64,000 bases of DNA from assembly GCF_000420525.1 (NCBI RefSeq), contig NZ_ATVC01000006.1:1-64000 (forward strand), given 5' to 3'. The notes under the pieces are model-generated. The model saw nothing but the letters and a program-made list of their open reading frames with translations, ran no database searches and was not told the origin of the DNA. Both the position numbers and the translations under genes were made by a program. Source of the stretch: Aquaspirillum serpens DSM 68. Lineage in GTDB: Bacteria > Pseudomonadota > Gammaproteobacteria > Burkholderiales > Aquaspirillaceae. Position 1 is the first letter of the stretch, and each line of letters opens with the position of its first letter. Shown one piece after another: positions 50,531-58,889 of this stretch.

Positions 50531-50947
50531 TTAACCTTTGCTTGGTGCCATCACAACCGCTTCACCGTCGATAACCACATTGCCTTTGACGGTGCACACG
50601 GTAGAGAGGGTGACACGTTTTTTCGCAGGATCCAGTGCCGTCACGGTCACTTTTGCTGTCACGGTATCACCGATACGAACAGGGGCTTTGAATTTCAGGT
50701 TTTGACCGAGGTAGATGGTGCCGGGGCCGGGCAGACGGGTGCCTAACACGGTGGAGATAAAACCTGCCGACAACATGCCGTGAGCGATACGACCTTTGAA
50801 CATGGTGGTTTCTGCGTATTCGGCATTGATGTGAACAGGGTTGTCATCACCCGACACTGCAACGAACAACAGCACATCGGCTTCGGTAATGGTTTTTGCG
50901 TATTCTGCGCTTTGGCCAATGCTGAGATCTTCAAAGTAACAAGTCAT
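50531..50947 (-). CDS. MaoC-family (R)-specific enoyl-CoA hydratase
   Basis: Hot-dog-fold hydratase of about 138 residues. It has the hydratase-2 motif AVSGDDNPVHINAEYAETTM, where Asp and His are catalytic, followed by FKGRIAHGMLSAGFISTVLG. PhaJ-like enzymes of this type link beta-oxidation to polyhydroxyalkanoate or other acyl-CoA pathways. The ATG at 50947 is set before MTCYFEDLSIGQSAEY; a ten-residue extension is unlikely. It lies near the etf/acyl-CoA dehydrogenase genes but is separated from them by tnpB and on the other strand. Confidence 0.9.
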   Translation of the reverse strand: MTCYFEDLSIGQSAEYAKTITEADVLLFVAVSGDDNPVHINAEYAETTMFKGRIAHGMLSAGFISTVLGTRLPGPGTIYLGQNLKFKAPVRIGDTVTAKVTVTALDPAKKRVTLSTVCTVKGNVVIDGEAVVMAPSKG

Positions 50948-51032
50948 TTTGTATCCTGTGCAAAACATGTTAATCAAATTGGTGCAGTGCTAGATTCTGT
51001 GCCAGTTATTGCAGAAAGGCAATTTAAGATTC

Positions 51033-51100
51033 TTTGACTTCCTCCCTGCCCTAAAGAGCGGGGATTCCTGCTGCCAGACGGCGAAGTCCCGCCGCGAGAA
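51033..51100 (-). ncRNA. Putative right end / omega-RNA 3' scaffold of the TnpB element
   Basis: At the 3' end of tnpB a stem CCCTGC (51044-51049) / GCGGGG (51058-51063) with an 8-base loop contains the tnpB stop codon. On the minus strand it reads CTTTAGGGCAGGGAGGAAGT, the pattern common at IS200/IS605 right ends. The omega-RNA would end near 51033-51036 and its guide would be the flanking sequence beyond. The 5' limit of the RNA is not defined. Confidence 0.55.
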
Positions 51101-52145
51101 TGTTTTTGGCAGCGTTGGTATCGCGGTCGTGTGTTGCGCCGCATTCGCTGCAAATCCATGCTCTTATTCGCAAACTTGCTCTACCTTTCGGACTGCTAGC
51201 GGGAATTTTCCCGCAGCACGAGCAGGTTTGGGTTGAAAACGCTTCGTTGATTTCCTCGAACACCACACATTGCCTCATGGCCTTGTACTTGAGTTGTGTT
51301 CTGAACGTTGTCCATGCCGCATCGTGCACCGATTTTGCCATCGGTGTTTTTGCTAAGGCTTTGGCGTTCACGTTACCAACGAAGATGATGGCGTGAGCTT
51401 TGACCAGCCGTGTCGTTTCTTTGTGGATGGCATCTTTGCGCTGGTTGGCGATTTTGGCGTGTATCGCTCTCACACGGGCTTTTTTTCGTGCGCGTTGCGC
51501 AATACCAAGCGCTGCCTCTGATTCGCGATACCACTGTTTTGGCTCAAATTTGCCGCCGTTGCTGTCTGTTGCAAGGGTTTTTAAACCCAGATCAATCCCG
51601 ATGGCTGACGCGCCATATTGAACCGGCTTGGCTTCGGTTTGACACTTGACCACCACGTTGAGATACCAACGACCACGAGAATCTTCGTTAAAACTGCCTG
51701 CTCGGAATTCGTATTTTGACAAGCCGTAGGAATCCCACAAACTCATGTGGATACCCTTAAAGCGAACTTGGCCATTTTTGTAGGTTAACGCACCTTTTTT
51801 AAAGGGGATCCAGCCGAGTGAGTATTTGGGGGATGTCTTGTTGCTGACACGCCAATTCAGACGCTGTTTTTTGAACTGTCTCAGTCGCGTTGCAAATTCT
51901 TCACAAACCGCTTGTTGGGTGCTTGAGCCAATATAAACACCATCGCATTTGCTGAAACCGTTGGTGAGTTTTTGCAGATCAAACCCCGATAACCAACGCT
52001 GCGGCTTATTCGTATAACGTCGCAAGCTTCGATACTGCGTTTCGTTGCAAAAATTCCAAACCGTATTCACATCACGCGCCATCGCCAGCAACGCTTTCGC
52101 GTGCTTGTCTTTGATGCGTAGTTTCAGGGTTTTGACGGTTTCCAT
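51051..52145 (-). CDS. tnpB: TnpB-type RNA-guided endonuclease homologue of IS200/IS605 (OrfB)
   Basis: A 364-residue IS605 OrfB/TnpB protein. RuvC-I is SAIGIDLGLKTLATD with D185, the zinc finger uses TCSCCG (C308, C311) and CSEC (C332, C335), and RuvC-III is HDRDTNAAKNIL with D342. The usual RuvC-II glutamate is not at its place: the segment reads AIIFVGNVNAKALAKT. Candidate replacements lie in VVFEEINEAFST (E297, E298, E301). Active TnpB proteins cut DNA next to the transposon excision site using an omega-RNA; activity here is uncertain. No tnpA is present, so the element moves only in trans, if at all. An extended -10 promoter sits immediately before the ATG. Confidence 0.92.
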   Translation of the reverse strand: METVKTLKLRIKDKHAKALLAMARDVNTVWNFCNETQYRSLRRYTNKPQRWLSGFDLQKLTNGFSKCDGVYIGSSTQQAVCEEFATRLRQFKKQRLNWRVSNKTSPKYSLGWIPFKKGALTYKNGQVRFKGIHMSLWDSYGLSKYEFRAGSFNEDSRGRWYLNVVVKCQTEAKPVQYGASAIGIDLGLKTLATDSNGGKFEPKQWYRESEAALGIAQRARKKARVRAIHAKIANQRKDAIHKETTRLVKAHAIIFVGNVNAKALAKTPMAKSVHDAAWTTFRTQLKYKAMRQCVVFEEINEAFSTQTCSCCGKIPASSPKGRASLRIRAWICSECGATHDRDTNAAKNILAAGLRRLAAGIPAL

Positions 52146-52151
52146 GACAGA

Positions 52152-52160
52152 ATTATAGCA
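52152..52160 (-). promoter_or_regulatory. Extended -10 promoter of tnpB, probably leaderless
   Basis: On the minus strand TGCTATAAT is an extended -10 element. Only six bases separate it from the tnpB ATG, so transcription should start at or next to the A of the start codon. No ribosome-binding site can be present in such a transcript. Confidence 0.55.
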
Positions 52161-52199
52161 AGCTGTTGTGATGAGCTGATTGATATTCAGAGATTAACA

Positions 52200-52431
52200 A
52201 ATCATCCCGCTAGGCCGCTTGCAGCGTCCGCACTCTTGACCTTGGGCTGAACCCCGAGGCTTTCCGCGCATTGGGTAACCATTTCTTGCTGTGCGGAATA
52301 GATGATGGCCCAGATCAGAAAATCTGTTTCGCAAAACTTAACGAGTTGTGGCCAATTGTTGCAAGAAGGGGTTCTGCTCTTGCCAAGCATAGACCAGCCG
52401 AATAACAATCGGGGCTATCGTTAAGCAGCCG
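52200..52431. other. Stretch without a confident gene between tnpB and etfB
   Basis: No family is recognisable here. A 68-codon minus-strand frame (52202-52408) starts at TTG or an internal ATG and lacks a clear ribosome-binding site; it contains IWAIIYSAQQEMVTQCAESL, but I cannot assign it. It could be the remnant of a gene interrupted by the TnpB element. The DNA from 52432 on belongs to the etfB promoter. Confidence 0.4.
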
Positions 52432-52460
52432 TTTACACCGGCTTGTTTTCACGGTATAAG
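52432..52460 (+). promoter_or_regulatory. Promoter of the etfBA operon
   Basis: TTTACA (52432-52437), a 17-base spacer and TATAAG (52455-52460) form a good sigma-70 promoter. It lies about 113 bases before the etfB ATG and directly adjoins a palindromic operator. Confidence 0.7.
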
Positions 52461-52476
52461 TTAAACGCTCGTTTAA
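52461..52476. promoter_or_regulatory. Palindromic operator at the etfBA promoter
   Basis: TTAAACG-CT-CGTTTAA is a perfect 16-base palindrome placed immediately after the -10 box, covering the expected transcription start. The AAACG-N2-CGTTT core resembles sites of TetR-family regulators of fatty-acid degradation (PsrA/FadR-like). Binding there would block transcription until acyl-CoA or fatty acid releases the repressor. The regulator gene is not in the window. Confidence 0.6.
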
Positions 52477-52573
52477 GTGGGTGCGATGGGAACCTTTGCT
52501 TCCGTCGATCGCTCACAAACAAGAGCGCTGGGCTGTGGGCGCAGCCAAACAATCAGAATCGTCTTGGAGGCAT

Positions 52574-53323
52574 ATGAAAGTTCTCGTCGCTGTAAAACGC
52601 GTTGTCGATTACAACGTAAAAGTTCGGGTCAAAGCTGACGGCTCGGATGTGGATATTGCTAACGTCAAAATGTCGATGAATCCATTTGACGAAATCGCCG
52701 TTGAAGAAGCTGTGCGCTTAAAAGAAGCCGGCAAAGCAGGCGAAATCGTTGTGGTGTCGATGGGACCCAAGCAATGTGAAGAAACTTTGCGTACCGCGTT
52801 GGCGATGGGTGCTGACCGTGCTGTTCACGTTGAAACCGATGCGGTGTTGGAGCCTTTAGCTGTAGCCAAGCTGTTGAAAGCGGTTGCAGAAGAAGAGCAA
52901 GCACAGCTGATCGTATTGGGTAAACAAGCGATTGACGACGATTGCAACCAAACCGGCCAAATGCTGGCAGCACTGATGAATATCGGCCAAGGCACTTTTG
53001 CCTCGAAAGTCGATCTGGCTGATGGCAGCGTCAACGTCACCCGCGAAATTGATGGTGGTTTAGAAACCGTGTCGTTGAAGTTGCCTGCTGTGGTGACGAC
53101 CGACTTGCGTTTGAATGAACCACGCTATGTCAAACTGCCAAACATCATGGCAGCGAAGAAAAAACCACTGGCGAAAAAAGCCCCTGCCGATTTCGGTGTG
53201 GATATCACCCCTCGTTTAACGACTTTGAAAGTGGCCGAGCCTGCTAAACGCTCCGCTGGAATTAAAGTTGCCTCCGCTGCCGAATTGGTCGCGAAACTGA
53301 AAAACGAAGCAAAGGTGCTGTAA
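52574..53323 (+). CDS. etfB: Electron transfer flavoprotein beta subunit
   Basis: With EtfA it accepts electrons from acyl-CoA dehydrogenases and passes them to ETF-quinone oxidoreductase. The 249-residue protein starts [20 protein letters not shown] and has [20 protein letters not shown], the AMP-binding [19 protein letters not shown] and the C-terminal docking arm. The ATG at 52574 has a TTGGAGG ribosome-binding site 6 bases upstream. etfA follows after 3 bases. Confidence 0.97.
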   Translation: MKVLVAVKRVVDYNVKVRVKADGSDVDIANVKMSMNPFDEIAVEEAVRLKEAGKAGEIVVVSMGPKQCEETLRTALAMGADRAVHVETDAVLEPLAVAKLLKAVAEEEQAQLIVLGKQAIDDDCNQTGQMLAALMNIGQGTFASKVDLADGSVNVTREIDGGLETVSLKLPAVVTTDLRLNEPRYVKLPNIMAAKKKPLAKKAPADFGVDITPRLTTLKVAEPAKRSAGIKVASAAELVAKLKNEAKVL

Positions 53324-53326
53324 GCC

Positions 53327-54268
53327 ATGGCTATTCTTGTTATTGCTGAACACGACAATGCCTCGATCAAGTCGGGCACTCTGAATACTGTGACCGCTGC
53401 CAAAAAAATCGGCGGTGACATCCACGTTTTAGTCGCAGGTGCAAATGCTGCCGCTGCTGCCGCTGCTGCCGCCAAAATTGATGGTGTGAGCAAAGTGTTG
53501 TTGGCCGATGGCGCTAACTTGGCTCATCCTTTGGCTGAAAACGTAGCGCCTGTTGTGGTTGAAGTGAGCAAGGCCGGTGGCTACAGCCATGTGCTGGCAC
53601 CTGCAACCACCACAGGTAAAAACGTGTTGCCACGCGTGGCAGCACTGTTAGATGTGGCACAAATCTCTGACATTATCGCTGTCGAGGCTGCCGATACTTT
53701 CGTGCGTCCTATCTACGCCGGTAACGTCTTGGCCACAGTGAAATCTGCTGATGCCGTTAAAGTGATTACTGTCCGTACCACTGCTTTCGAAGCGGCTGGC
53801 GAGGGCGGTAACGCTGCGGTTGAAAACACAGCCGCTGGCGCTGAAGCAGGTTTGTCTAGATTTGTTGGTGCTGAACTGACCAAGTCGGATCGTCCAGAAC
53901 TGACCGCAGCAAAAGTGATTGTATCCGGTGGTCGTGCTTTAGGTTCTGCTGAACAATTCAGCGCAGTGATCGAACCTTTGGCTGATAAGTTGGGTGCTGC
54001 TGTTGGTGCGTCTCGTGCTGCTGTTGATGCGGGTTATGCACCAAACGATTACCAAGTCGGTCAAACCGGTAAAGTGGTGGCACCTCAGCTCTACTTGGCG
54101 GTGGGTATCTCTGGTGCGATTCAGCACTTGGCAGGGATGAAAGATTCCAAAATTATTGTTGCTGTCAACAAAGACGAAGAAGCCCCGATTTTCCAAGTGG
54201 CTGACTACGGCATTGTGGGCGACCTGTTCTCGGTTGTCCCTGAGTTGATGAGCGAATTGTCGAAGTAA
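53327..54268 (+). CDS. etfA: Electron transfer flavoprotein alpha subunit
   Basis: FAD-carrying partner of EtfB. The 313-residue protein begins MAILVIAEHDNASIKSGTLN, contains a low-complexity alanine run AAAAAAAAKIDGVSK near residue 42, and the FAD-binding C-terminal domain: ELTAAKVIVSGGRALGSAEQ, GASRAAVDAGYAPNDYQVGQ, TGKVVAPQLYLAVGISGAIQ and VAVNKDEEAPIFQVADYGIV. A terminator follows 40 bases after the stop. Confidence 0.97.
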   Translation: MAILVIAEHDNASIKSGTLNTVTAAKKIGGDIHVLVAGANAAAAAAAAAKIDGVSKVLLADGANLAHPLAENVAPVVVEVSKAGGYSHVLAPATTTGKNVLPRVAALLDVAQISDIIAVEAADTFVRPIYAGNVLATVKSADAVKVITVRTTAFEAAGEGGNAAVENTAAGAEAGLSRFVGAELTKSDRPELTAAKVIVSGGRALGSAEQFSAVIEPLADKLGAAVGASRAAVDAGYAPNDYQVGQTGKVVAPQLYLAVGISGAIQHLAGMKDSKIIVAVNKDEEAPIFQVADYGIVGDLFSVVPELMSELSK

Positions 54269-54307
54269 TTGTAGTCCGACTCGTCCACGACTAAGCGGTC
54301 TATCAAG

Positions 54308-54347
54308 CGGCCATCTGTTCCTGTTATCGGGGTGGTGGCCGTTTTTT
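54308..54347 (+). terminator. Terminator after etfBA
   Basis: CGGCCATC (54308-54315) pairs with GGTGGCCG (54334-54341) with one wobble, followed by six T. It separates etfA from the acyl-CoA dehydrogenase gene, which starts 31 bases later and so probably needs read-through or its own promoter. Confidence 0.7.
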
Positions 54348-54378
54348 GTATCCGGAATAAATTGAGGAGCATAAAAAA

Positions 54379-56172
54379 ATGAGCTATCAAGTCCCTTTGA
54401 AAGAGATTCGCTTTGTAATGAATGAGCTGGCTGATCTGCCAGCCGTATGTACTTTACCCGGTTATGAAGACTGCAACGTCGAGTTGGTGGATGCCATCAC
54501 CGAAGAAGCAGCGAAATTTGCCGAAGGCGTGTTGGCACCCATCAACTGGGCGGGTGACAAAGGTAATAAGTGGGAAAACTATACCGTTACCACCGCCGAA
54601 GGGTTTAAAGAAGCCTATCAACAGTTCCAAGAATCTGGCTGGGTGGGGTTGCGTGCACCGGCTGAATTTGGTGGCCAAGGTCTGCCAGCATTGGTGGCGA
54701 TGGCAACTGAAGAAATGTGGTGTGCTTCCAACTTATCGTTCTCGTTGGCACCTCTGCTGACTTTGGGCGCAATCGAGGCGTTGAATCATCATGCTTCTGA
54801 AGAATTAAAAGCTGTCTATCTGCCTAAAATGTGTGAAGGCGTATGGACTGGCACCATGAACTTAACCGAACCACAAGCGGGTTCGGATTTAGCACAAATC
54901 CGCTCAAAAGCCGTGCCTCATCCTAGTGGTGATGGTTCGTATCTGGTTACCGGCCAAAAAATCTTTATCACTTGGGGTGAGCATGATATGGCCGAGAACA
55001 TCATTCACTTGGTGTTAGCGCGTCTGCCAGATGCACCGGCTGGGGTGAAAGGGATTTCCCTATTTGTGGTACCAAAATACTTGGTCAATGCCGATGGTAG
55101 CTTAGGGGCGCGTAACGATGCCCGCTGTGTGTCGATTGAACACAAATTAGGCATCCACGGTAGCCCAACTGCGGTGATGAGTTTTGGCGATGAAGGCGGT
55201 GCCGTGGGTTATCTGGTGGGCGAAGCCAATAAAGGCTTGGGCTATATGTTCACCATGATGAACCATGCGCGCTTGGGTGTGGGTGTAGAAGGGATGGCGA
55301 TTTCCGACCGTGCTTATCAAAAAGCGGTTGAGTATGCGCGTGACCGTGTGCAGTCGCGTGAATTAGGTTCAAGCGATCCAAACGGTGTTGCCATCATCCG
55401 TCATCCTGATGTGCGTCGGATGTTGATGACCATGCGTTCACAAATCGAGGCGCAACGTGCGTTGTCGTATTACACCGCCACTGCCCTCGACCGCGCAGCA
55501 ACCCATCCTAATCCAGAAGAGAAAGCCCGTAATCAAGCCTTGGTCAACTTCTTGATTCCAATTGTGAAAGGTTGGAACACCGAGCAAGCCAACGAAATCA
55601 CCTCCCTCGGGGTGCAAGTGCATGGTGGTATGGGCTTTATCGAAGAAACCGGTGCAGCACAATACTATCGTGATGCACGGATTACTGCGATTTACGAAGG
55701 CACCACCGGTATTCAAGCCCTCGACTTGATTGGCCGTAAAACCTTTAGCGAAAACGGTGCGACAGCGCGTGCTGTGTTGGCTGAAGTGCAAGCGGTGGCG
55801 GATAAATTGGCTGACTTGGGCGAGGCCTTCGCACAAACTCGTCGTAACCTTGAAGCAGGTATTCAAGCTGCCGGTGAGTGTGTGGAATTTATCTTGGCAA
55901 AATTTGGCAACGAACCTCGCTTGCCTGCGGCCGGTGCCGTGCCCTTCTTGAAGCTGATGGGGATTTTGTTAGGCGGCTGGCAAATGGGCCGTGCAGCGTT
56001 GATTGCACAGGCGAAGTTGGCAGAAGACGGTGCGGATGCTGAATTCTTGTCGGCTAAGTTGGTGACTGCACGTTTCTACGGTGAACATCTGTTGCCACAA
56101 ATCGCTGGTTTGGCTCCTGCCATCCTGCAAGGTGCAGAATCGGTGATGGCTTTGGATGAAGCATTGTTCTAA
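54379..56172 (+). CDS. Acyl-CoA dehydrogenase (FadE-like, with C-terminal extension)
   Basis: Flavoenzyme catalysing the first step of beta-oxidation and delivering electrons to ETF. The 597-residue protein has the acyl-CoA dehydrogenase N-terminal and middle domains (GTMNLTEPQAGSDLAQIRSK, YLVTGQKIFITWGEHDMAEN), the C-terminal domain with LGVQVHGGMGFIEETGAAQY, and the catalytic-base region ARITAIYEGTTGIQALDLIG. A further helical C-terminal domain extends the usual about 380-residue core. It begins after a GAGGAG ribosome-binding site. Its place next to etfBA supports a fatty-acid oxidation role. Confidence 0.95.
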   Translation: MSYQVPLKEIRFVMNELADLPAVCTLPGYEDCNVELVDAITEEAAKFAEGVLAPINWAGDKGNKWENYTVTTAEGFKEAYQQFQESGWVGLRAPAEFGGQGLPALVAMATEEMWCASNLSFSLAPLLTLGAIEALNHHASEELKAVYLPKMCEGVWTGTMNLTEPQAGSDLAQIRSKAVPHPSGDGSYLVTGQKIFITWGEHDMAENIIHLVLARLPDAPAGVKGISLFVVPKYLVNADGSLGARNDARCVSIEHKLGIHGSPTAVMSFGDEGGAVGYLVGEANKGLGYMFTMMNHARLGVGVEGMAISDRAYQKAVEYARDRVQSRELGSSDPNGVAIIRHPDVRRMLMTMRSQIEAQRALSYYTATALDRAATHPNPEEKARNQALVNFLIPIVKGWNTEQANEITSLGVQVHGGMGFIEETGAAQYYRDARITAIYEGTTGIQALDLIGRKTFSENGATARAVLAEVQAVADKLADLGEAFAQTRRNLEAGIQAAGECVEFILAKFGNEPRLPAAGAVPFLKLMGILLGGWQMGRAALIAQAKLAEDGADAEFLSAKLVTARFYGEHLLPQIAGLAPAILQGAESVMALDEALF

Positions 56173-56199
56173 GCCGATGTGAGTATTACCGTAACACCT

Positions 56200-56229
56200 A
56201 AGGGGACTCGCGTAGTCCCCTTTTCTTTT
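56200..56229 (+). terminator. Terminator after the acyl-CoA dehydrogenase gene
   Basis: AAGGGGAC (56200-56207) and GTCCCCTT (56215-56222) enclose a 7-base loop and are followed by a T-rich tract. The thioesterase gene starts 28 bases later. Confidence 0.85.
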
Positions 56230-56256
56230 AAAAAAATTACAGCGAGGAAATGAGAC

Positions 56257-56694
56257 ATGGATAAGCATTATCCGGAGATTGGCCGCGAAACAATCACCAT
56301 GCGTTGGGGTGATATGGATGCGGTTGGGCATTTAAATAACACCTATTATTTTCGCTATTTAGAGCAGGTGCGGATTAACTGGTTAGATCGCATGGGGTTG
56401 TCGATTAACCCTGAATCCACTGGCCCAGTGATTGCTCATACTGGTTGCACGTTCAAACGTGAATTGACCTATCCTGCAACAGTGGAGGTCACCATTGAGG
56501 TAGAAAAACTGGGCCGTTCTAGCTTAAAACTGCGCCATCACTTTTACCGCCAAGGCGATCCTGAGACGGTCTATGCGATTGGTGAAGCCACTTTGGTGTG
56601 GGTAAACTATCAAACAGGGCAATCTATCCCGTTGCCCGAGGTGATCCGAACACAGGTTGCAGCGGCATTGGCCGCAGCAGAAAACCAATCCTAA
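56257..56694 (+). CDS. Acyl-CoA thioesterase, hot-dog fold
   Basis: A 145-residue thioesterase of the 4-hydroxybenzoyl-CoA thioesterase/YbgC type. The signature RWGDMDAVGHLNNTYYFRYL holds the catalytic aspartate; VEVTIEVEKLGRSSLKLRHH follows. It probably hydrolyses acyl-CoA and belongs functionally with the acyl-CoA dehydrogenase upstream. A ribosome-binding site (GCGAGGAAA) precedes the ATG. Confidence 0.9.
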   Translation: MDKHYPEIGRETITMRWGDMDAVGHLNNTYYFRYLEQVRINWLDRMGLSINPESTGPVIAHTGCTFKRELTYPATVEVTIEVEKLGRSSLKLRHHFYRQGDPETVYAIGEATLVWVNYQTGQSIPLPEVIRTQVAAALAAAENQS

Positions 56695-56873
56695 ATGTTA
56701 AACAACTGCCGCAGGGTGTTGATAAAAATTGGCAAAACCCGCTAAAAGCCGATGGCAACGCCTTTTAGCCGGTTAGATGATGGGATTGATTTTTTTCGAT
56801 CAACCGTGTGTTGACTGCACTTGGCGAGATTCTCCGCAAAACATTGCGTCGGCAAACCGCCATCGTGCCTAAT

Positions 56874-56903
56874 TTGCGCAACACCCCGCCTAGCGGCTAT
56901 AAT
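56874..56903 (+). promoter_or_regulatory. Promoter of carA
   Basis: TTGCGC (56874-56879), an 18-base spacer and a perfect TATAAT (56898-56903) stand about 100 bases before the carA start. The remainder of the 310-base gap before it (56695-56873) shows a short stem around AAAACCCGCTAAAAG/CTTTTAGCCGGTT but no gene. Confidence 0.75.
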
Positions 56904-56918
56904 TAAAGGGTTTAAGAA

Positions 56919-56949
56919 AACGGGACGGGCGAATGCGCCTTGTCCCGTT
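56919..56949 (+). promoter_or_regulatory. Strong hairpin in the carA leader
   Basis: AACGGGAC (56919-56926) pairs with GTCCCGTT (56942-56949), and inside it GGCG (56928-56931) pairs with CGCC (56936-56939) around an AATG loop. It starts about 16 bases after the -10 box, so it lies at the 5' end of the transcript. Only a weak C/T-rich tract follows, so attenuation is possible but not demonstrated; mRNA protection is an alternative. Confidence 0.55.
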
Positions 56950-57004
56950 CTTCATATCTATCGCTTGTATTTTCCGCTTTCGCCATACCTACCAGGAGCA
57001 ACTC

Positions 57005-58135
57005 GTGACCCAGACTCCCGCCCTTCTTGCGCTCGCCGACGGAACCCTTTTCCGTGGCGTGTCGATCGGCGCGACCGGCCACACTGTCGGTGAAGTGGTG
57101 TTTAACACTGCTATCACCGGTTATCAGGAAATCCTGACCGATCCGTCCTATACCCGACAACTCGTGACTTTGACCTACCCACATATTGGTAATGTGGGTG
57201 CTAATGCTGAAGATGCGGAATCCAACGGTGTGTTTGCCGCTGGTTTGATTATCCGCAATCTGCCCTTGCTGCATTCGAATTTCCGCGCTGAAGAATCGCT
57301 CTCTGCCTACCTCGTTCGCAATCAAACTGTCGCCATCGCTGATATCGACACCCGTAAACTCACCCGCTTATTGCGTGAAAAAGGCGCTCAAGCCGGTTGT
57401 ATCATGGCAGGTGAGATTGACGAAGCAAAAGCCGTTGAACTGGCTCGTGGCTTTGGTTCGATGGCAGGGCAAGATTTGGCGCAAGTGGTGAGCTGTACCG
57501 AACCTTATCCTTGGAACACTACCGAATGGAAACTGGGTCAAGGTTATGGCCAAACCACCGACGCCCCTTTCCATGTAGTTGCCTACGATTTTGGTGTCAA
57601 ACACAATATCTTGCGTATGTTGGCAGAACGCGGTTGTCGTCTCACTGTCGTGCCAGCTAAAACCTCGGCGCAAGAGGTGCTCGCCTTAAACCCTGATGGT
57701 GTGTTCTTGTCTAACGGCCCGGGCGATCCCGAACCGTGTGACTACGCGATTACTGCTATCCAACAACTGTTAGCAACCAATCTGCCGATCTTCGGTATTT
57801 GTTTGGGGCATCAACTGTTGGGCTTGGCCAGCGGTGGCAAAACCAGCAAGATGAAATTTGGTCATCACGGCGCCAACCACCCTGTGCAAGATTTAGACAG
57901 TGGTCGGGTGATGATTACCAGCCAAAACCACGGCTTCCAAGTGGACGAAACCAGCTTGCCGGCGAATGTCCGTGTCACCCATCGCAGTTTGTTTGACCAC
58001 ACTGTGCAAGGGATTGCTTTAACTGATAAGCCTGCGTTTAGCTTCCAAGGCCATCCTGAGGCCAGCCCTGGCCCCCATGATGTTGCCTACCTGTTTGACC
58101 GTTTCATCAATAACATGAAACAGGCGCGTGGCTAA
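57005..58135 (+). CDS. carA: Carbamoyl-phosphate synthase small (glutaminase) chain
   Basis: Hydrolyses glutamine and channels ammonia to CarB for carbamoyl phosphate, used for arginine and pyrimidines. The 376-residue protein has the N-terminal [20 protein letters not shown] and the class I amidotransferase triad: nucleophile in [18 protein letters not shown] and His/Glu in [18 protein letters not shown]. The start is GTG at 57005 with an AGGAG ribosome-binding site; the frame upstream is not family-like. An exporter gene separates it from carB. Confidence 0.96.
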   Translation: MTQTPALLALADGTLFRGVSIGATGHTVGEVVFNTAITGYQEILTDPSYTRQLVTLTYPHIGNVGANAEDAESNGVFAAGLIIRNLPLLHSNFRAEESLSAYLVRNQTVAIADIDTRKLTRLLREKGAQAGCIMAGEIDEAKAVELARGFGSMAGQDLAQVVSCTEPYPWNTTEWKLGQGYGQTTDAPFHVVAYDFGVKHNILRMLAERGCRLTVVPAKTSAQEVLALNPDGVFLSNGPGDPEPCDYAITAIQQLLATNLPIFGICLGHQLLGLASGGKTSKMKFGHHGANHPVQDLDSGRVMITSQNHGFQVDETSLPANVRVTHRSLFDHTVQGIALTDKPAFSFQGHPEASPGPHDVAYLFDRFINNMKQARG

Positions 58136-58164
58136 AGCGCAGCCATTTTGCAGGAACAGGAACC

Positions 58165-58815
58165 ATGTTTGGCATTACTGATTTGACCACTTACGTTCTC
58201 GGCACGCTCTTTATTGTGTTGTTGCCGGGGCCCAATTCGATTTATGTGCTGTCTGTCGCAGCACGACGTGGTGTGCGCCCTGCTTATGCTGGGGCGTGTG
58301 GCGTATTTACAGGTGATGCCATTCTGATGTTGTTATCCGCGACGGGGGTGGCGGCGGTATTGAAGACCGTGCCGGGGCTGTTCTTTGTGCTCAAATATAT
58401 CGGCGCGGCCTACCTCGCATGGATTGGGCTCAATATGCTCTACTCGGCTTGGAAAAACTGGCGCACACCTGCTGCCGACAAGCCCGCTGTGGCCGAGCCC
58501 AAACTGGATGCGAGCCATCCTTTCCGGCGCGCATTAGTCATCAGCCTGTTAAATCCAAAAGCGATTTTGTTTTTTGTGTCTTTCTTTATTCAGTTTGTTG
58601 ACCCAACGTATCCCTACCCTGCGCTGACTTTTTTGATGTTGGGTAGCATTGTGCAGCTGTGTAGCTTCACCTACTTAAGCATCATTATTTTTGTGGGCGC
58701 CCGTTTGGCCGCGAGTTTCCGCCGTCATCGCAAATTGGCGGTATCCATGGCAGGGGGTGTTGGGGCAATGTTTATTGGCTTTGGTGCCAAACTGGCGACG
58801 GCTAGCCTAAATTAA
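58165..58815 (+). CDS. LysE/RhtB-family amino-acid exporter (LeuE-like)
   Basis: A 216-residue inner-membrane exporter with about six membrane segments. The family pattern is [20 protein letters not shown] near the N-terminus and [20 protein letters not shown] in the middle, with a short polar linker between helices 3 and 4. Substrate is unknown; family members export leucine, homoserine or lysine. It lies between carA and carB, 29 bases after carA, an arrangement seen in other betaproteobacteria. Confidence 0.9.
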   Translation: MFGITDLTTYVLGTLFIVLLPGPNSIYVLSVAARRGVRPAYAGACGVFTGDAILMLLSATGVAAVLKTVPGLFFVLKYIGAAYLAWIGLNMLYSAWKNWRTPAADKPAVAEPKLDASHPFRRALVISLLNPKAILFFVSFFIQFVDPTYPYPALTFLMLGSIVQLCSFTYLSIIIFVGARLAASFRRHRKLAVSMAGGVGAMFIGFGAKLATASLN

Positions 58816-58822
58816 GACACAC

Positions 58823-58848
58823 ACCGACACGGCGTCGCCGTTGTCGGT
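58823..58848 (+). other. Imperfect hairpin before carB
   Basis: ACCGACA-CGGC and GCCG-TTGTCGGT pair with one bulged T. It lies in the 74-base gap between the exporter gene and carB. No T-run follows, so it is more likely a processing or stabilising stem than a terminator. Confidence 0.4.
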
Positions 58849-58889
58849 TCCACTTTCAAAGATTCTGTCATTCTACGAGAACTGAGTCC

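Noticed and set aside
52202-52408. 68-codon minus-strand frame between tnpB and etfB
   Set aside because: TTG start, no clear ribosome-binding site, no recognisable domain. Possibly a gene remnant, but not supportable as a gene.
53440-53475. GCTGCC run in etfA as a repeat element
   Set aside because: It encodes an alanine stretch within a normal EtfA and is short; no evidence of a mobile or regulatory repeat.
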